A stretch of DNA of 64,000 nucleotides from CAVXNP01 sp963763305 (GTDB taxonomy: Bacteria; Pseudomonadota; Gammaproteobacteria; Xanthomonadales; Rhodanobacteraceae): contig CAVXNP010000001.1 of NCBI GenBank assembly GCA_963763305.1, positions 558,001 to 622,000 of the forward strand. Direction: 5' to 3'. Position numbers and translations under genes: made by a program. This document shows positions 45,971 through 56,140 of this stretch, one piece after another (the stretch's first letter is position 1; every line of letters begins with the position of its first letter). The notes under the pieces were generated by a model. It did no database searches and was not told the origin of the DNA. It worked only from the letters and a program-made list of their open reading frames with translations.

Positions 45971-47288
45971 TTACCGTGAACGACCTTTCATCTTTGTGAA
46001 ATGACGCCAGCGCTGCTCCAGGTCGTCCAGTCTCAGGTCCGCCGCGGCACCTGCGGAGACGCGCTCGGCCAGGCTGCGCTCGGGGCTGCGCCCCTGCCCG
46101 GCCTCCATGCCGGCCTCGGCGGCTGCGCGGTAGGCATCGCGGAACGGCACACCGGCCGCTGCCTGCTCGATCGCCACGTCGGTGGCGTACATGGCCGGCT
46201 CGATCGCCGCGCGCATCGCGCCCTCGTTCCATTGCATCCGCGCCAGCAGGTCGGGCACCAGCTCAAGCGCCGCGAGACCGTGGCTGACGCCGTGGAACAG
46301 CGAACCCTTGGAGAATTGCAGATCGCGCTGGTAGCCCGACGGCAGCGACAGCAGCTGCTCGATCTCGCAGCGCGCTGCCGCCACGCTGGCATAGCTGCCG
46401 CGCAACAGCTCGACCACGTCCGGGTTGCGCTTGTTCGGCATGATCGAGCTGCCGGTGGTGTATTCCGGCGGGAGGCTGACGAAACCGAACTCGGCGGTGG
46501 TGAACAGCGACAGATCCCAGGCCAGACGGCGCATGTCCAGCATGGCGCTGGCGATCGCCTCCAGCACCGCCATTTCGAACTTGCCGCGCGAGAGCTGGGC
46601 ATAGATCGGCGACAGCTGCATGCGACGCGAAGCCCAGCGCCGCGGTGGTGTGCTCACGGTCGAGCTTGAGGTTCACGCCGTAGCCGGCGGCGGTGCCCAG
46701 CGGGTTGGCGTCGATCCACTCCAGCGTCTGCGCGCGCGCGCCAGGCATTGTCGATGAAGCCCTCGGCGAAGCCGGCGAACCACATCGCGGTGGAGGACAC
46801 CACCGCGCGCTGCAGGTGGGTGTAGCCGGGCAGCGGCAAGCGCCGGCTGCCGCGGCGCGGTCCAGGCAGACCCGGGCAATCGCCAGGCACTGCGCCTGCA
46901 GCCCGGCCAGTTGGTCCTTCAGCCACAGCCGGGTCGCCACCAGGATCTGGTCGTTGCGGCTGCGACCGGTGTGCACGCGGCGGCCGGCGTCGCCAAGCCG
47001 CTCGGTCAGCCGCGCCTCGATCGCCGAGTGACCGTCTTCGTAGCGCTCGTCGAGCACGAACGCGCCGCTGCGGAAATCCACGGCAAGACGCTCCAGCTCG
47101 TCATTGAGGGCGGCGGCCTCGTCGGCGGCCACCACGCCGATGTTCGCCAACGCGTCCACGTGCGCCTTGCTGGCGGCAATGTCGTGCAGGAAGAACTCGC
47201 GATCAAGCAGCACATCGTTGCCGGCCAGGAACCGCATGATCTTCGCGTCGATCTGCACGCCGGGCTTCTGCCAGAGGGGTTGGGTCAT
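45971..47288 (-). CDS. argH: Argininosuccinate lyase, with three frameshifts
   Basis: Last step of arginine synthesis, splitting argininosuccinate to arginine and fumarate. The N-terminal part from ATG 47288 has DAKIMRFLAGNDV, HSAIEARLTERLG and TGRSRNDQI. The frame changes near 46850, giving LPLPGYTHLQRAVVSSTAMWF in a second frame; near 46740 back to AQTLEWIDANPLGTAAGYGVN; and near 46625 to the C-terminal part with the superfamily signature GSSIMPNKRNPD, which carries the active-site Ser. The total length, about 439 codons, is normal. The gene begins five bases after the argC stop. Confidence 0.9.
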
Positions 47289-47292
47289 GGGG

Positions 47293-48289
<997 letters not shown>

Positions 48290-48290
48290 G

Positions 48291-49646
48291 TCAGGCACCT
48301 GTGGTGATGGCCGCCGGCTGCGCGACGAGCGCATCGGTCAGCGTTGGTACCCGCGCGGCGCAATGCGCCACGCAGCGCTCGATCGTGGCGTAATCGTCGA
48401 TGCCATACCAGTACACCTTCCAGCGCGGCCGCTTGATGAAGCCGTCGCACTCGGCATCGTAAAACGGGTTGACCGCATTGCCGTGGCGAGAGCGCCAGAA
48501 CAGTTGCGGGTGTTCCTCGCGCATCACCAGCCACACCGCGCGTCCCAGCCCCTCGCCCTGCGCTTCATCGAGTACGGCGAACTTGTCCAGGTAGGGCAGC
48601 CCGTCCTCCAGGGTCAGGATCATCGCGGCGCGGTAGTTCTCGCTGACGTAGATGCGGTGGGGCCTGGTGCGTTCGAAGTAGTCGGGCAGCAGCGCGCGCC
48701 CGAAGCTCGATTCGATCAGCCCGCGCATGCGCTGGCGATCGATGCCGTCCCAGCCGGTGTAGCGCAGCACCCTTTCGCCGCGCCGGACCAGGGTGCCGGA
48801 GCCCTTGTGGGTAAACAGTTCCTTGGCCAGCTCGGCCGGGCGGGTGATCGACACCGACGAGGTCAGCGGCAGGTCGGCCAGCAGGTCGGCGATCTGCTCG
48901 ATCTTCAATCGCATGCCGCCGTTGATCCAGGGCTGCGCCATCAGGTGGTCGTACTCGGTGCTGAGGTTGATCGAATCGATCAGCCGGCCCTGGTCGTCGA
49001 GCAGGCCGCCGGTGCCGGTGAGAAACACGATCTTGTACGGCTGCAGCACGCGCACCAGCTCGTTGGCGGCGAAGTCGGCGTTGATGTTCAGTATCTGGCC
49101 TTCGGCGGTTTCTCCCAGGCTGGCGATCACCGGTATCGAGCCGGCGCGCAGACTGGCTTCGATCGGCGCCAGGTTGATCCGGCTGACCTTGCCGACCAGG
49201 CCGTAGGTGTCGCGGTCCAGGTACTCGGAGGTGAACACGCCCGAAGGCACCGAAGTGGCGCGCGTGTCCATCGCCTGCAACGCCTCCACCAGGCGCAGGT
49301 TCTGCTGCTGGAACACCTGCCGCACGATTGCCAGCGCCTGCGGCGAGGTCACCCGCAGCCCGTTGATCGTCTGCTTGGGAATGCCGGCCGCGGCCAGCTC
49401 TTCGTCCAGCTGCGGGCCGGCGCCGTGCAGCACGATCGGGGTCAGCCCTACCTGCTGCAGGAAGGTCAGCGACGAGGTCAGCGCCGGCAGGTCGTCGCGC
49501 AGCACCGCGCCGCCGACCTTGACCACGGCAAAGCGCTTGGCATCGACCTGCGAGAAGCGCTTCAGGTATTGCTGGATTTCCTTCGCGCTGCCCATGCTCG
49601 AGAGCAGGCGCACGATGGTCTGGCGGGTGCTGGTATCAGATGCCAC
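48291..49646 (-). CDS. argB: Bifunctional acetylglutamate kinase / N-acetylglutamate synthase
   Basis: 451 residues. The N-terminal amino-acid-kinase domain (RFAVVKVGGAVLRDDL, PIVLHGAGPQLDEELAAAGI, VIASLGETAEGQILNINADFAANELV) is followed from about residue 285 by a GNAT-like acetyltransferase domain (LFTHKGSGTLVRRGERVL...FGRALLPDYF, IYVSENYRAAMIL, QGEGLGRAVWLVMREEHPQLFWRSR). Such vertebrate-like NAGS/K fusions are known from Xanthomonas. It therefore supplies both the first and second steps, and no separate argA is needed. It reads without frameshifts, unlike its neighbours. GTG 49646 overlaps the argE' end by 11 bases. Confidence 0.92.
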   Translation of the reverse strand: MASDTSTRQTIVRLLSSMGSAKEIQQYLKRFSQVDAKRFAVVKVGGAVLRDDLPALTSSLTFLQQVGLTPIVLHGAGPQLDEELAAAGIPKQTINGLRVTSPQALAIVRQVFQQQNLRLVEALQAMDTRATSVPSGVFTSEYLDRDTYGLVGKVSRINLAPIEASLRAGSIPVIASLGETAEGQILNINADFAANELVRVLQPYKIVFLTGTGGLLDDQGRLIDSINLSTEYDHLMAQPWINGGMRLKIEQIADLLADLPLTSSVSITRPAELAKELFTHKGSGTLVRRGERVLRYTGWDGIDRQRMRGLIESSFGRALLPDYFERTRPHRIYVSENYRAAMILTLEDGLPYLDKFAVLDEAQGEGLGRAVWLVMREEHPQLFWRSRHGNAVNPFYDAECDGFIKRPRWKVYWYGIDDYATIERCVAHCAARVPTLTDALVAQPAAITTGA

Positions 49647-50795
49647 GGTCGGTGATCCGGTGGAGGGTTCGGGCATAGGCATCGAGCTGCTGCAGCGACA
49701 CCCATTCGTCGGCGGTGTGCGCCTGGGCGATGTCACCGGGGCCATACACGAACGCGGTGTAGCCGGCGGCGGAAAAAAGCGCAGCCTCGGTCCAGAAATC
49801 CACCGCGTTGCCGATCGGGATCTCCAGTTCGTCGGCAAGGTCGCGCGCAGCCAGGCGCCGCTCTTCGGCGCCGGCGGTATCGCCCGCCGGCAACGAAGGG
49901 CCACGGAAGGTTTCGATGAACTGCGCCGGTGCCGGTTCGGCCAGCGCGGCAAACGCGTTCAGCAGGCGATCGGGGTCCATGCTCGGCAACGGGCGACAGC
50001 CGAAGCGCAGTTCCGCGGTCGGCGCGATCATGTTGGCCTTGATGCCGCCCTCGACCCGGCCGATGTTGAAGCGCAACCCGGTGAGCCCGCCAAAGCGCTC
50101 GTGCGCCTGGGCATCGACCAGCTCCAGCGCCGCCGCGCCCCAGCGCACCGCCTGGTGAAGTGCGCTGTCGGCGCGCTCCTGGGTGCCGGAGGCATGACCG
50201 GCATGGCCGGCAAACTCGCATCAGCACCGAGTGGATGCCGCGGTGGGCAAGCACCGCCTCGGCGCCGGTGGGTTCGGCGACGATGACGGCGTCGAAGCGT
50301 GGCACGCCGCCCACCCCCTCCGGCAGCGCGGGATGCGCGCGCAGGAAGGCGGCGATGCAGCGGGCGTCATTGGCCTCCTCGTCGGTGCTGAACAGCAGCG
50401 CCAGCGGGCCCTGGCTGGCCTGCGCCACCGCCAGGAGCGCCGCGGCGGCCCCCTTGATATCGCACGCGCCCAGGCCGATGGCACGGTCGCCCTCGACCCT
50501 CAGCACGTGTGGATCGGCGCTCCAGTGCGGCGAGTCCGGCACGGTGTCCAGGTGCACGTTGAACAGCAGCCGCGGCGCGCCGCGGACGGCCAGCAGGCGA
50601 CACCGCGCCGGCACCGTGGTCGGTCAGCGTGCAGGCGAAGCCCGGCAGCTGCGCGCGCAGATAGTCGAAGATCCCGCCGGTCCCGATCGTCCTCGGCGGA
50701 TTGCGTGTGTCGAAGCCCACCAGCGCCCGCAGGTGCGCCAGCGTCGCATCGAGCAAGCCCGAGTCGCCCCTGTCGAGTGCGGAGTCGCGCCTCAT
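49636..50795 (-). CDS. argE: N-acetyl-L-citrulline deacetylase (argE-like), with two frameshifts
   Basis: M20-family metallohydrolase. In organisms using acetylornithine carbamoyltransferase this enzyme deacetylates acetylcitrulline. The N-terminus (MRRDSALDRGDSGLL...RALVGFDTRNPPR) reads to about 50613; then RGAPRLLFNVHLDTVPDSPHW, with the metal ligands His and Asp, GACDIKGAAAALLAVA and LLFSTDEEANDARC follow in another frame; after about 50205 the rest (LRFNIGRVEGGIKANMIAP, GNAVDFWTEAALFSAAG) is in a third. About 386 codons overall. ATGA overlap with the argG stop. The substrate is inferred from the linked argF'. Confidence 0.87.
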
Positions 50796-52005
50796 GACCG
50801 GTTCACCTCCGCCCACAGCGTCGAGCTCATGCCGAACAGCTTGATGAAGCCCTCGGCCTCTTCCACGCCCCAGTCGGCCGACTGCGCGTAGGTGGCACCC
50901 TGGGCATTCAGGATGTGCGGCGAACTCACCGCCACCGCGGTCACCTGCGCGCCATCGGTCTGCAGCACCACCTCGCCGTTGACGCAGGCCTGGCTGGAGG
51001 CCAGGTAACGCCTCCAGGTCGGTCTTGACCGGATCATGGAAGAAGCCCTCGTAGACCACTTCCACCCACTTGCCTGGCCACCTCCGGCTTGAAGCGGTTC
51101 TGCTGCTTGGTCAGCACCGCCTCTTCCAGCGCGCGATGCGCGGCCAGCAACGAGACCAGGCCGGGCGCCTCGTACACGATGCGGCCCTTCAGCCCGATGG
51201 TGGTGTCGCCGGTGTACATGCCCCGACCCACGCCGTAGGGCGCGAACAGCCCATTGAGCCTGGCCAGCAGCTGCGCCCCGGCCAGGCGCTCGCCATCGAG
51301 GCTGATCGCCTCGCCCCGTTCGAAGCCGACCGTCACCCGCAACGGTTCCGACGGCCATTCCGCCCGCGGCCGGCACCAGCCACGGGCGCCCTCGCCGGGC
51401 ACGCCCCAGCGGTCGATCTCGCCGCCGGACAGGGTCACGCCGAGCAGGTTCTCGTTGATGGTGTAGGCCTTCTGCTTGGCGCGCACGGCGAATCCGCGCT
51501 GCTCCAGGTAGGCCTGCTCGTAGGCCCGGGTCTGGGTGTGCTCCTTCTGGATCTCGCGGATCGGCGCGATGATCCGGAAGTCGCCCAGCGCCTTCACCGC
51601 CAGGTCGAAGCGCACCTGGTCGTTGCCCATGCCGGTGCATCCGTGCGCGATCACCGTGGTGCCCAGCTCGCGGGCCCTCGCAATCGCCGCGTCCACGATC
51701 AGGTAGCGATCGGACACCAGCAACGGGTATTGGCCCTGGTAGCCCTCCCCGGCCCAGACGAATGGCTTGACGAAGCCGTCCCAGATCGCCGGACCGCCAT
51801 CGATGGTGACGTGGCTGGCCACGCCCAGCTCGTGCGCGCGCTGTTCAATGTACGCGCGCTCCTCGGCGTCCACGCCGCCGGTGTCGGCAAACACGGTATG
51901 CACGGCCCAGCCGCGTTCCTTCAGGTAGGGCACGCAGAAGCTGGTATCCAGGCCGCCGGAAAAGGCCAGAACGATATCGCGGGGTGTCGAAGCGGACGTA
52001 TTCAT
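50792..52005 (-). CDS. argG: Argininosuccinate synthase, with two frameshifts
   Basis: ATP-dependent condensation of citrulline and aspartate. ATG 52005 opens MNTSASTPRDIVLAFSGGLDTSF, with the AFSGGLDTS PP-loop that binds ATP. HGCTGMGNDQVRFDL and the family region QKEHTQTRAYEQAYLEQRG follow. The frame changes near 51070, after NRFKPEVARQ, to VVYEGFFHDPVKTDLEA, and again near 51010 to YLASSQACVNGEVVLQTDGAQ and the C-terminal AEGFIKLFGM. Length about 404 codons. It lies 55 bases after argF'. The clean joins suggest sequence errors rather than a dead gene. Confidence 0.9.
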
Positions 52006-52060
52006 GGGAGAAGATCTCGAAAGGAGGGTTGTCGACGAGGGACTGCAAATGCGGGAACGC

Positions 52061-53098
52061 TCACGCTCCCTCTGTCCGGCTCCGCACTGCCGGCTGCTGC
52101 GCCAGCAGTGCGGCCATGACCGCCTTCTGCACATGCAGCCTGTTCTCCGCCTCGTCGATGGCGATGCAGGCGGGCGAGTCCATCACCGCATCGGTGGCCT
52201 TCACGTTGCGACGCAGCGGCAGGCAATGGCTGAACAGGCCGTGGTCGGTCAGCGCCATCTTGGCCTCGTCGACGATGAAGTGACGGTGCGCTTCTCGGAT
52301 CGGCCTTTCCTGCTCCCAGCGGCCGAAGTACGGCAGCGCGCCCCAGCTCTTGGCGTAGACCACGTGGGCCCCCGCATACGCCTGCTCGATGTCGTGGCTG
52401 ACCGTCAGCGAACCGCCGTTGGCGGCGGCGTTGGCGCGGCCGGCCTGCATGTAGCGCTCGTCCAGCACGTAGTCGGGCGTCGGGCACAGCAGGGTAACGT
52501 CCATGCCCAGCTTGGTCGCGATCAGCAGGGCCGAATTGGCGACCGCGGTGTTCAGCGGTTTCGGGTGATAGGTCCAGGTCAGCACGTACTTCCTGTTCTG
52601 CAGCTCGCCCAGGTGCTCGCGCAGGGCCAGCGCGTGAGCCAGCTCCTGGCACGGATGGGTGATCGTCTCCATGTTGATCACCGGCACGCTGGCGTACTGC
52701 GCGAACGCCTTGATCACGCCGTCCTGCCGATCCACCTGCCAGTCCTGGAACTTCGGGAATGCGCGCACCGCGATCAGGTCGACGTAGCGGCTGAGCACCC
52801 GGGCCACCTCGGCGATGTGCTCCTCGGTGTCGCCCTCCATCACGCTGCCGACCTCGAACTCGATCGGCCACGCATCCTTGCCCGGCGACAGCACGATGGC
52901 ATGGCCGCCCAGTTGGAACGTGCCCAGCTCGAAGCTGGTGCGGGTCCGCATCGAGGGGTTGAAGAACAGCAGGGCAATGGATTTGCCGGCCATGTGCCGG
53001 CCCTGCGGGGAACGCTTGAAGGCCGCGGCCTGCTCCAGCAGGGCCTCGATCTCGGCGCGGCTGTAGTCTTCGGTGGAGAGGAAGTGTCGAAGGGCCAT
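52061..53098 (-). CDS. argF': N-acetylornithine carbamoyltransferase
   Basis: 345 residues. Carbamoylates acetylornithine to acetylcitrulline, the Xanthomonas/Bacteroides variant of the pathway. FFNPSMRTRTSFELGTFQLGGHAIVL holds the carbamoyl-phosphate site SMRTRT, HPCQELAHALA a second binding motif, and HCLPLRRNVKATDAVMDSP the substrate region with the AOTCase-type sequence. ATG 53098 opens MALRHFLSTEDYSRAEIEALL. It is the first gene of the operon and is preceded by the attenuator leader. Confidence 0.93.
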   Translation of the reverse strand: MALRHFLSTEDYSRAEIEALLEQAAAFKRSPQGRHMAGKSIALLFFNPSMRTRTSFELGTFQLGGHAIVLSPGKDAWPIEFEVGSVMEGDTEEHIAEVARVLSRYVDLIAVRAFPKFQDWQVDRQDGVIKAFAQYASVPVINMETITHPCQELAHALALREHLGELQNRKYVLTWTYHPKPLNTAVANSALLIATKLGMDVTLLCPTPDYVLDERYMQAGRANAAANGGSLTVSHDIEQAYAGAHVVYAKSWGALPYFGRWEQERPIREAHRHFIVDEAKMALTDHGLFSHCLPLRRNVKATDAVMDSPACIAIDEAENRLHVQKAVMAALLAQQPAVRSRTEGA

Positions 53099-53162
53099 GA
53101 AGGGATTCCCGGTTCCTGGAATGCGGTCCGGATGACCGCTTGTCGGTGGCGATGGATGAGCG

Positions 53163-53201
53163 AAAAAAAACAACAAAAAACCCGGCACGGTGGCCGGGTT
53201 T
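53163..53201 (-). promoter_or_regulatory. Attenuator terminator upstream of argF'
   Basis: On the minus strand AAACCCGGC and GCCGGGTTT form a nine-base stem with a six-base loop, followed by a long T-rich tract (six T, GTTG, eight T) at 53180-53163. It lies 65 bases before the argF' start and 33 bases after the stop of a short leader ORF. An alternative pairing uses the leader segment at 53236-53243. Confidence 0.75.
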
Positions 53202-53233
53202 CTGGTCGTATGCGTTGGAACGCGCGCGATTGC

Positions 53234-53338
53234 CTACCCGGCCGGAGACTCGTCCACCGGTCGGCGCGCACGCGAAGTCATCCCGGCGGCCATGCGGGCG
53301 CTGGTCAGGACGACGACGGTGGGGACGGCTGCGGACAT
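53234..53338 (-). CDS. Candidate leader peptide of the arginine operon
   Basis: 34 codons: MSAAVPTVVVLTSARMAAGM followed by TSRARRPVDESPAG. Four of its 34 residues are Arg, three of them clustered at codons 22-25 (SRARR), eleven to fourteen codons before the stop. The segment GGCCGGGT spanning the last codons and the stop (53243-53236) is exactly complementary to ACCCGGCC in the left arm of the terminator, so it can form an antiterminator. That is the geometry of amino-acid attenuators. A TTGCGC-N17-CATGAT promoter candidate lies about 30-70 bases upstream. The peptide is a prediction; Val-Val-Val-Leu-Thr could indicate a different sensing amino acid. Confidence 0.55.
   Translation of the reverse strand: MSAAVPTVVVLTSARMAAGMTSRARRPVDESPAG
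53236..53243 (-). promoter_or_regulatory. Antiterminator segment of the argF' leader
   Basis: GGCCGGGT on the minus strand pairs perfectly with the ACCCGGCC of the downstream terminator arm (53199-53192). Ribosome stalling at the Arg codons just upstream would leave it free. Confidence 0.6.
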
Positions 53339-53458
53339 GGGTGTTCCGGCGAGTGGGACCGGCATCATGCCGGCAATCGGCCCGGCGCGCAAGCGGCGGG
53401 ATGGACGTCCATTTGCCGAGCGGATACGGTCCTGCGACGGCACCGGACAGCGAAAACG

Positions 53459-53483
53459 ACACCGCCGCCGAACGGCGGCGGTG
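53459..53483 (-). terminator. Terminator of the glycine-zipper gene
   Basis: CACCGCCGCC and GGCGGCGGTG form a ten-base stem around GTTC on the minus strand, followed by tcgtttt. The T-run is modest. Confidence 0.65.
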
Positions 53484-53504
53484 CGAACCACGAAGTCGGC
53501 AGCC

Positions 53505-54032
53505 TTACTCGGCCGGGGTCACGTCGACCCGTACGCGCAGCCGCTCGCCCGGGTCGTAGTCCAGGCGCGACACGAATACCTCGCCCTGGTAGCGGTATTC
53601 AACGTCGTAGCCCATGATCCGGCGCTGCTCGCTGACCGACCGCACCTCGCGGCAGCGGGTTTCGGTGGTCTCGTAATCGCGGCCGCGACGGGACACGCCG
53701 CTACCCACCGCGCCTCCGGCCACCGCACCGGCCACCGTGGCCGCCTTGCGGCCATCACCCTTGCCGACCGTATTGCCCAGCACGCCACCGATGACCGCGC
53801 CGAGCACGGTGCCGGCGGTGGAGTTGCCACCCTCGTGGCGCACCACCGGCTGGTCGTAGCATTCCTGTCGCGGCACCTCGGTGCGGGAGACGCCGTAGAC
53901 CGGGTCCACCCGCAACACGTCGGCCCACCCATAGCGGGTGTTGTCGTCGTTGGGCGCGTACCGCGTGTCCTGCGCCGACACGCTGCCGGCGGCGAGCATC
54001 AGCGCCAGCACCGGGAAAAACATCTTGGCCAT
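53505..54032 (-). CDS. Glycine-zipper 2TM outer-membrane-type protein
   Basis: 175 residues. A signal peptide (MAKMFFPVLALMLAAGSVSA) is followed by a Tyr/Arg/Asp-rich segment and then the glycine-zipper region NSTAGTVLGAVIGGVLGNTVGKGDGRKAATVAGAVAGGAVGSGV, which matches the Rick_17kDa/YMGG-type two-helix family. The rest (YETTETRCREVRSVSEQRRIMGYDVEYRYQGEVFVSRL) is a conserved C-terminal beta-rich domain, and the two Cys residues may pair. Probably an outer-membrane stability protein of the SlyB type. The gene diverges from cysS. Confidence 0.85.
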   Translation of the reverse strand: MAKMFFPVLALMLAAGSVSAQDTRYAPNDDNTRYGWADVLRVDPVYGVSRTEVPRQECYDQPVVRHEGGNSTAGTVLGAVIGGVLGNTVGKGDGRKAATVAGAVAGGAVGSGVSRRGRDYETTETRCREVRSVSEQRRIMGYDVEYRYQGEVFVSRLDYDPGERLRVRVDVTPAE

Positions 54033-54188
54033 GAAGGACCTCCACTCGGCCGCATGGGGGCGGCCGGTAGTGCCATTGCAACAAATTCACACTGAATCCA
54101 CGCTTAGAGCCCTGCCGGCCCGGCAGCCCCGCTCATAGGTTGTTAATATGACCGGCTGATCCGGGCCAGCCGCCCGCCGGGTATCGCC

Positions 54189-55562
54189 ATGTCGATTTCG
54201 CTCTACAACAGCCTCAGTCGCCGTATCGAGCCATTCGTGCCGCTGGACCCCGAGCGCGTGACCATGTACCTGTGCGGTCCGACCGTCTACAACTACGTGC
54301 ATATCGGCAACGCCCGCGGCCCGGTGGTGTTCGACGTGCTGGCACGGCTGCTGCGGCGGCATTACCCGCAGGTGGTCTACGCCCGCAACATCACCGACGT
54401 GGACGACAAGATCAATGCCGCCGCGCTGGCGCAGGGCGTGCCGATCGGCTCCATTACCGATCGGTTCGCCGCCGCCTATCGCCAGGACATGGCCGGGCTG
54501 GGTATTGCGCCGCCCGATATCGAACCGCATGCCACCGCTCACATCGAGGCAATCGTGTCGATGATCGCGCGCCTGATCGACGCCGGCCATGCCTACGTTG
54601 CCGAAGGTCACGTTTTGTTCGACGTCGGCTCGTACCGCGGTTACGGGAAGCTTTCCGGTCGCGACACCGAGGAGATGATCGCGGGCGCACGCATCGAGGT
54701 GGCACCGTACAAGCGCAACCCGGTCGACTTCGTGCTGTGGAAGCCATCCACCCCGGAGCTGCCCGGTTGGGACAGCCCGTGGGGCCTGGGCCGGCCCGGC
54801 TGGCATATCGAGTGCTCGGCCATGGCCGCCGCGCACCTGGGCGAGACCATCGACATCCACGCCGGCGGGGTGGACCTGCAGTTTCCCCACCACGAGAACG
54901 AGATCGCGCAATCGACCTGCGCCCACGGCGGGAGGATTTTCGCCCGCTGGTGGCTGCACAACGGCATGCTGACCTTCGACGGACGCAAGATGTCCAAGTC
55001 GCTGGGCAACGTGCTGCTGGTCCACGAGCTGCTCAGGCAGCATCCGCCCGAGGCGCTGCGACTGGTGCTGCTGCGCGGCCATTACCGGCAGCCACTGGAC
55101 TGGTCGCAGGCGGCCATCGGCCAGGCGGTCAGCACCCTCGATGGCTGGTACCGGGTGTTGCGCGACCTGGCCGCGGTGCCGGTGGACCTGGCCACATTGC
55201 CGGTGCCCGGGACAGTGGAGGCAGCGCTGTGCGATGACCTGAACACGCCGCAGGCACTTGCCGAGCTGGCACTGCTGGCCGATGCCGCGCGCCGCGCCGG
55301 CACGGCCGAAGCCAAGGCGGCGCTACTGGGCGGCGGCGCCCTGCTCGGCTTGCTGCAGGGCGATGCCGAGGCCTGGTTCAAGCGCGCCGGCGGTGGTGCG
55401 GTCGACGCCGAACGGATCGAGGCGTTGCTCGAGCAACGCCGCAGTGCGCGCAGCGCGCGCGACTTCGCCCGCGCCGATGCGATCCGGGACGAACTGGCAG
55501 CCATGCACGTGGTTATCGAGGACAGTGCGCAGGGCACCCGCTGGAGCATCCAGAAGCAGTGA
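54189..55562 (+). CDS. cysS: Cysteine-tRNA ligase
   Basis: Monomeric class I synthetase. 457 residues. MYLCGPTVYNYVHIGNARGPV holds the first Zn-ligand Cys and the HIGH motif (HIGN); WHIECSAMAAAHLGETIDIHAGGVDLQFPHHENEIAQS supplies the remaining Zn ligands; KMSKSLGN is the catalytic loop near residue 266; C-terminal anticodon domain with RSARSARDFARADAIRDELAA. ATG 54189 is 20 bases after a GGGCCAGCC stretch with no strong ribosome site; it opens the conserved MSISLYNSLSRR. Confidence 0.97.
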   Translation: MSISLYNSLSRRIEPFVPLDPERVTMYLCGPTVYNYVHIGNARGPVVFDVLARLLRRHYPQVVYARNITDVDDKINAAALAQGVPIGSITDRFAAAYRQDMAGLGIAPPDIEPHATAHIEAIVSMIARLIDAGHAYVAEGHVLFDVGSYRGYGKLSGRDTEEMIAGARIEVAPYKRNPVDFVLWKPSTPELPGWDSPWGLGRPGWHIECSAMAAAHLGETIDIHAGGVDLQFPHHENEIAQSTCAHGGRIFARWWLHNGMLTFDGRKMSKSLGNVLLVHELLRQHPPEALRLVLLRGHYRQPLDWSQAAIGQAVSTLDGWYRVLRDLAAVPVDLATLPVPGTVEAALCDDLNTPQALAELALLADAARRAGTAEAKAALLGGGALLGLLQGDAEAWFKRAGGGAVDAERIEALLEQRRSARSARDFARADAIRDELAAMHVVIEDSAQGTRWSIQKQ

Positions 55563-55635
55563 GCGTCCCGGGTCCCCATGCAGGGTCCGCAAGCGGGCCG
55601 GACCGTTCACTATCTTTCACGTCCGCCTGTCGATA

Positions 55636-56133
55636 ATGGAACCCATGAACGCCACAGCCGCATCCAGCGCCGCGCAGGCGCAGCAGGAAATCGCCGAGGA
55701 GTTCGCCTTTTTCGGCGACTGGACCGAGCGCTACCAGTACCTGATCGACCTGGGCAAGCAGCTTCCGCCGTTCCCCGAGGAATGCCGCAACGAGGCGTGC
55801 CGGGTCCACGGCTGCCAGTCGATGGTGTGGCTGGTGCCCAGTGGTGACGCCGCGCGCATGCATTTCCAGGCGACCAGCGACTCGGCCATCGTGTCGGGCC
55901 TGCTGGCCCTGCTGCTGCGCGTCTATTCGGACCGCCCCGCGGCCGAGATCGTGGCCACCGAGCCGGACTTCATCCAGCAGATCGGCCTGGCCAAGCACCT
56001 GTCGCCGACCCGCTCCAACGGGCTGGTGGCCACGCTGACCAAGCTCAAGGGCTATGCCCAGCAGGCGCTGTGCACGCCACAGTCGCTGGAGCTGCCCTGC
56101 TGCCCGGACGGCTCCACTCAGCCGGCGCCGTAG
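55636..56133 (+). CDS. sufE: SufE-like cysteine desulfuration protein
   Basis: 165 residues. Shows the SufE fold: EEFAFFGDWTERYQYLIDLGKQLPPFPEECRNEACRVHGCQSMVWL, with the persulfide-accepting Cys in VHGCQS, then SDSAIVSGLLALLLRVYSDR and GLAKHLSPTRSNGL. SufE accepts sulfur from SufS for iron-sulfur assembly; no suf operon lies nearby. The N-terminus is longer than in E. coli (138 residues). ATG 55636 (MEPMNATAAS) or the ATG three codons later could be the start. The C-terminus ends in a Cys-rich tail (LPCCPDG). Confidence 0.9.
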   Translation: MEPMNATAASSAAQAQQEIAEEFAFFGDWTERYQYLIDLGKQLPPFPEECRNEACRVHGCQSMVWLVPSGDAARMHFQATSDSAIVSGLLALLLRVYSDRPAAEIVATEPDFIQQIGLAKHLSPTRSNGLVATLTKLKGYAQQALCTPQSLELPCCPDGSTQPAP

Positions 56134-56140
56134 GCAGGCG

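Noticed and set aside
44463..46657. Short separate ORFs in proA, proB and argH taken as independent genes
   Set aside because: Each is a fragment of one enzyme, and joined together they give full-length proteins with all family motifs in order.
53190..54095. 301-codon plus-strand ORF over the leader region and the glycine-zipper gene
   Set aside because: Covers the attenuator and the antisense of a gene with a good signal peptide; no domain is recognisable.
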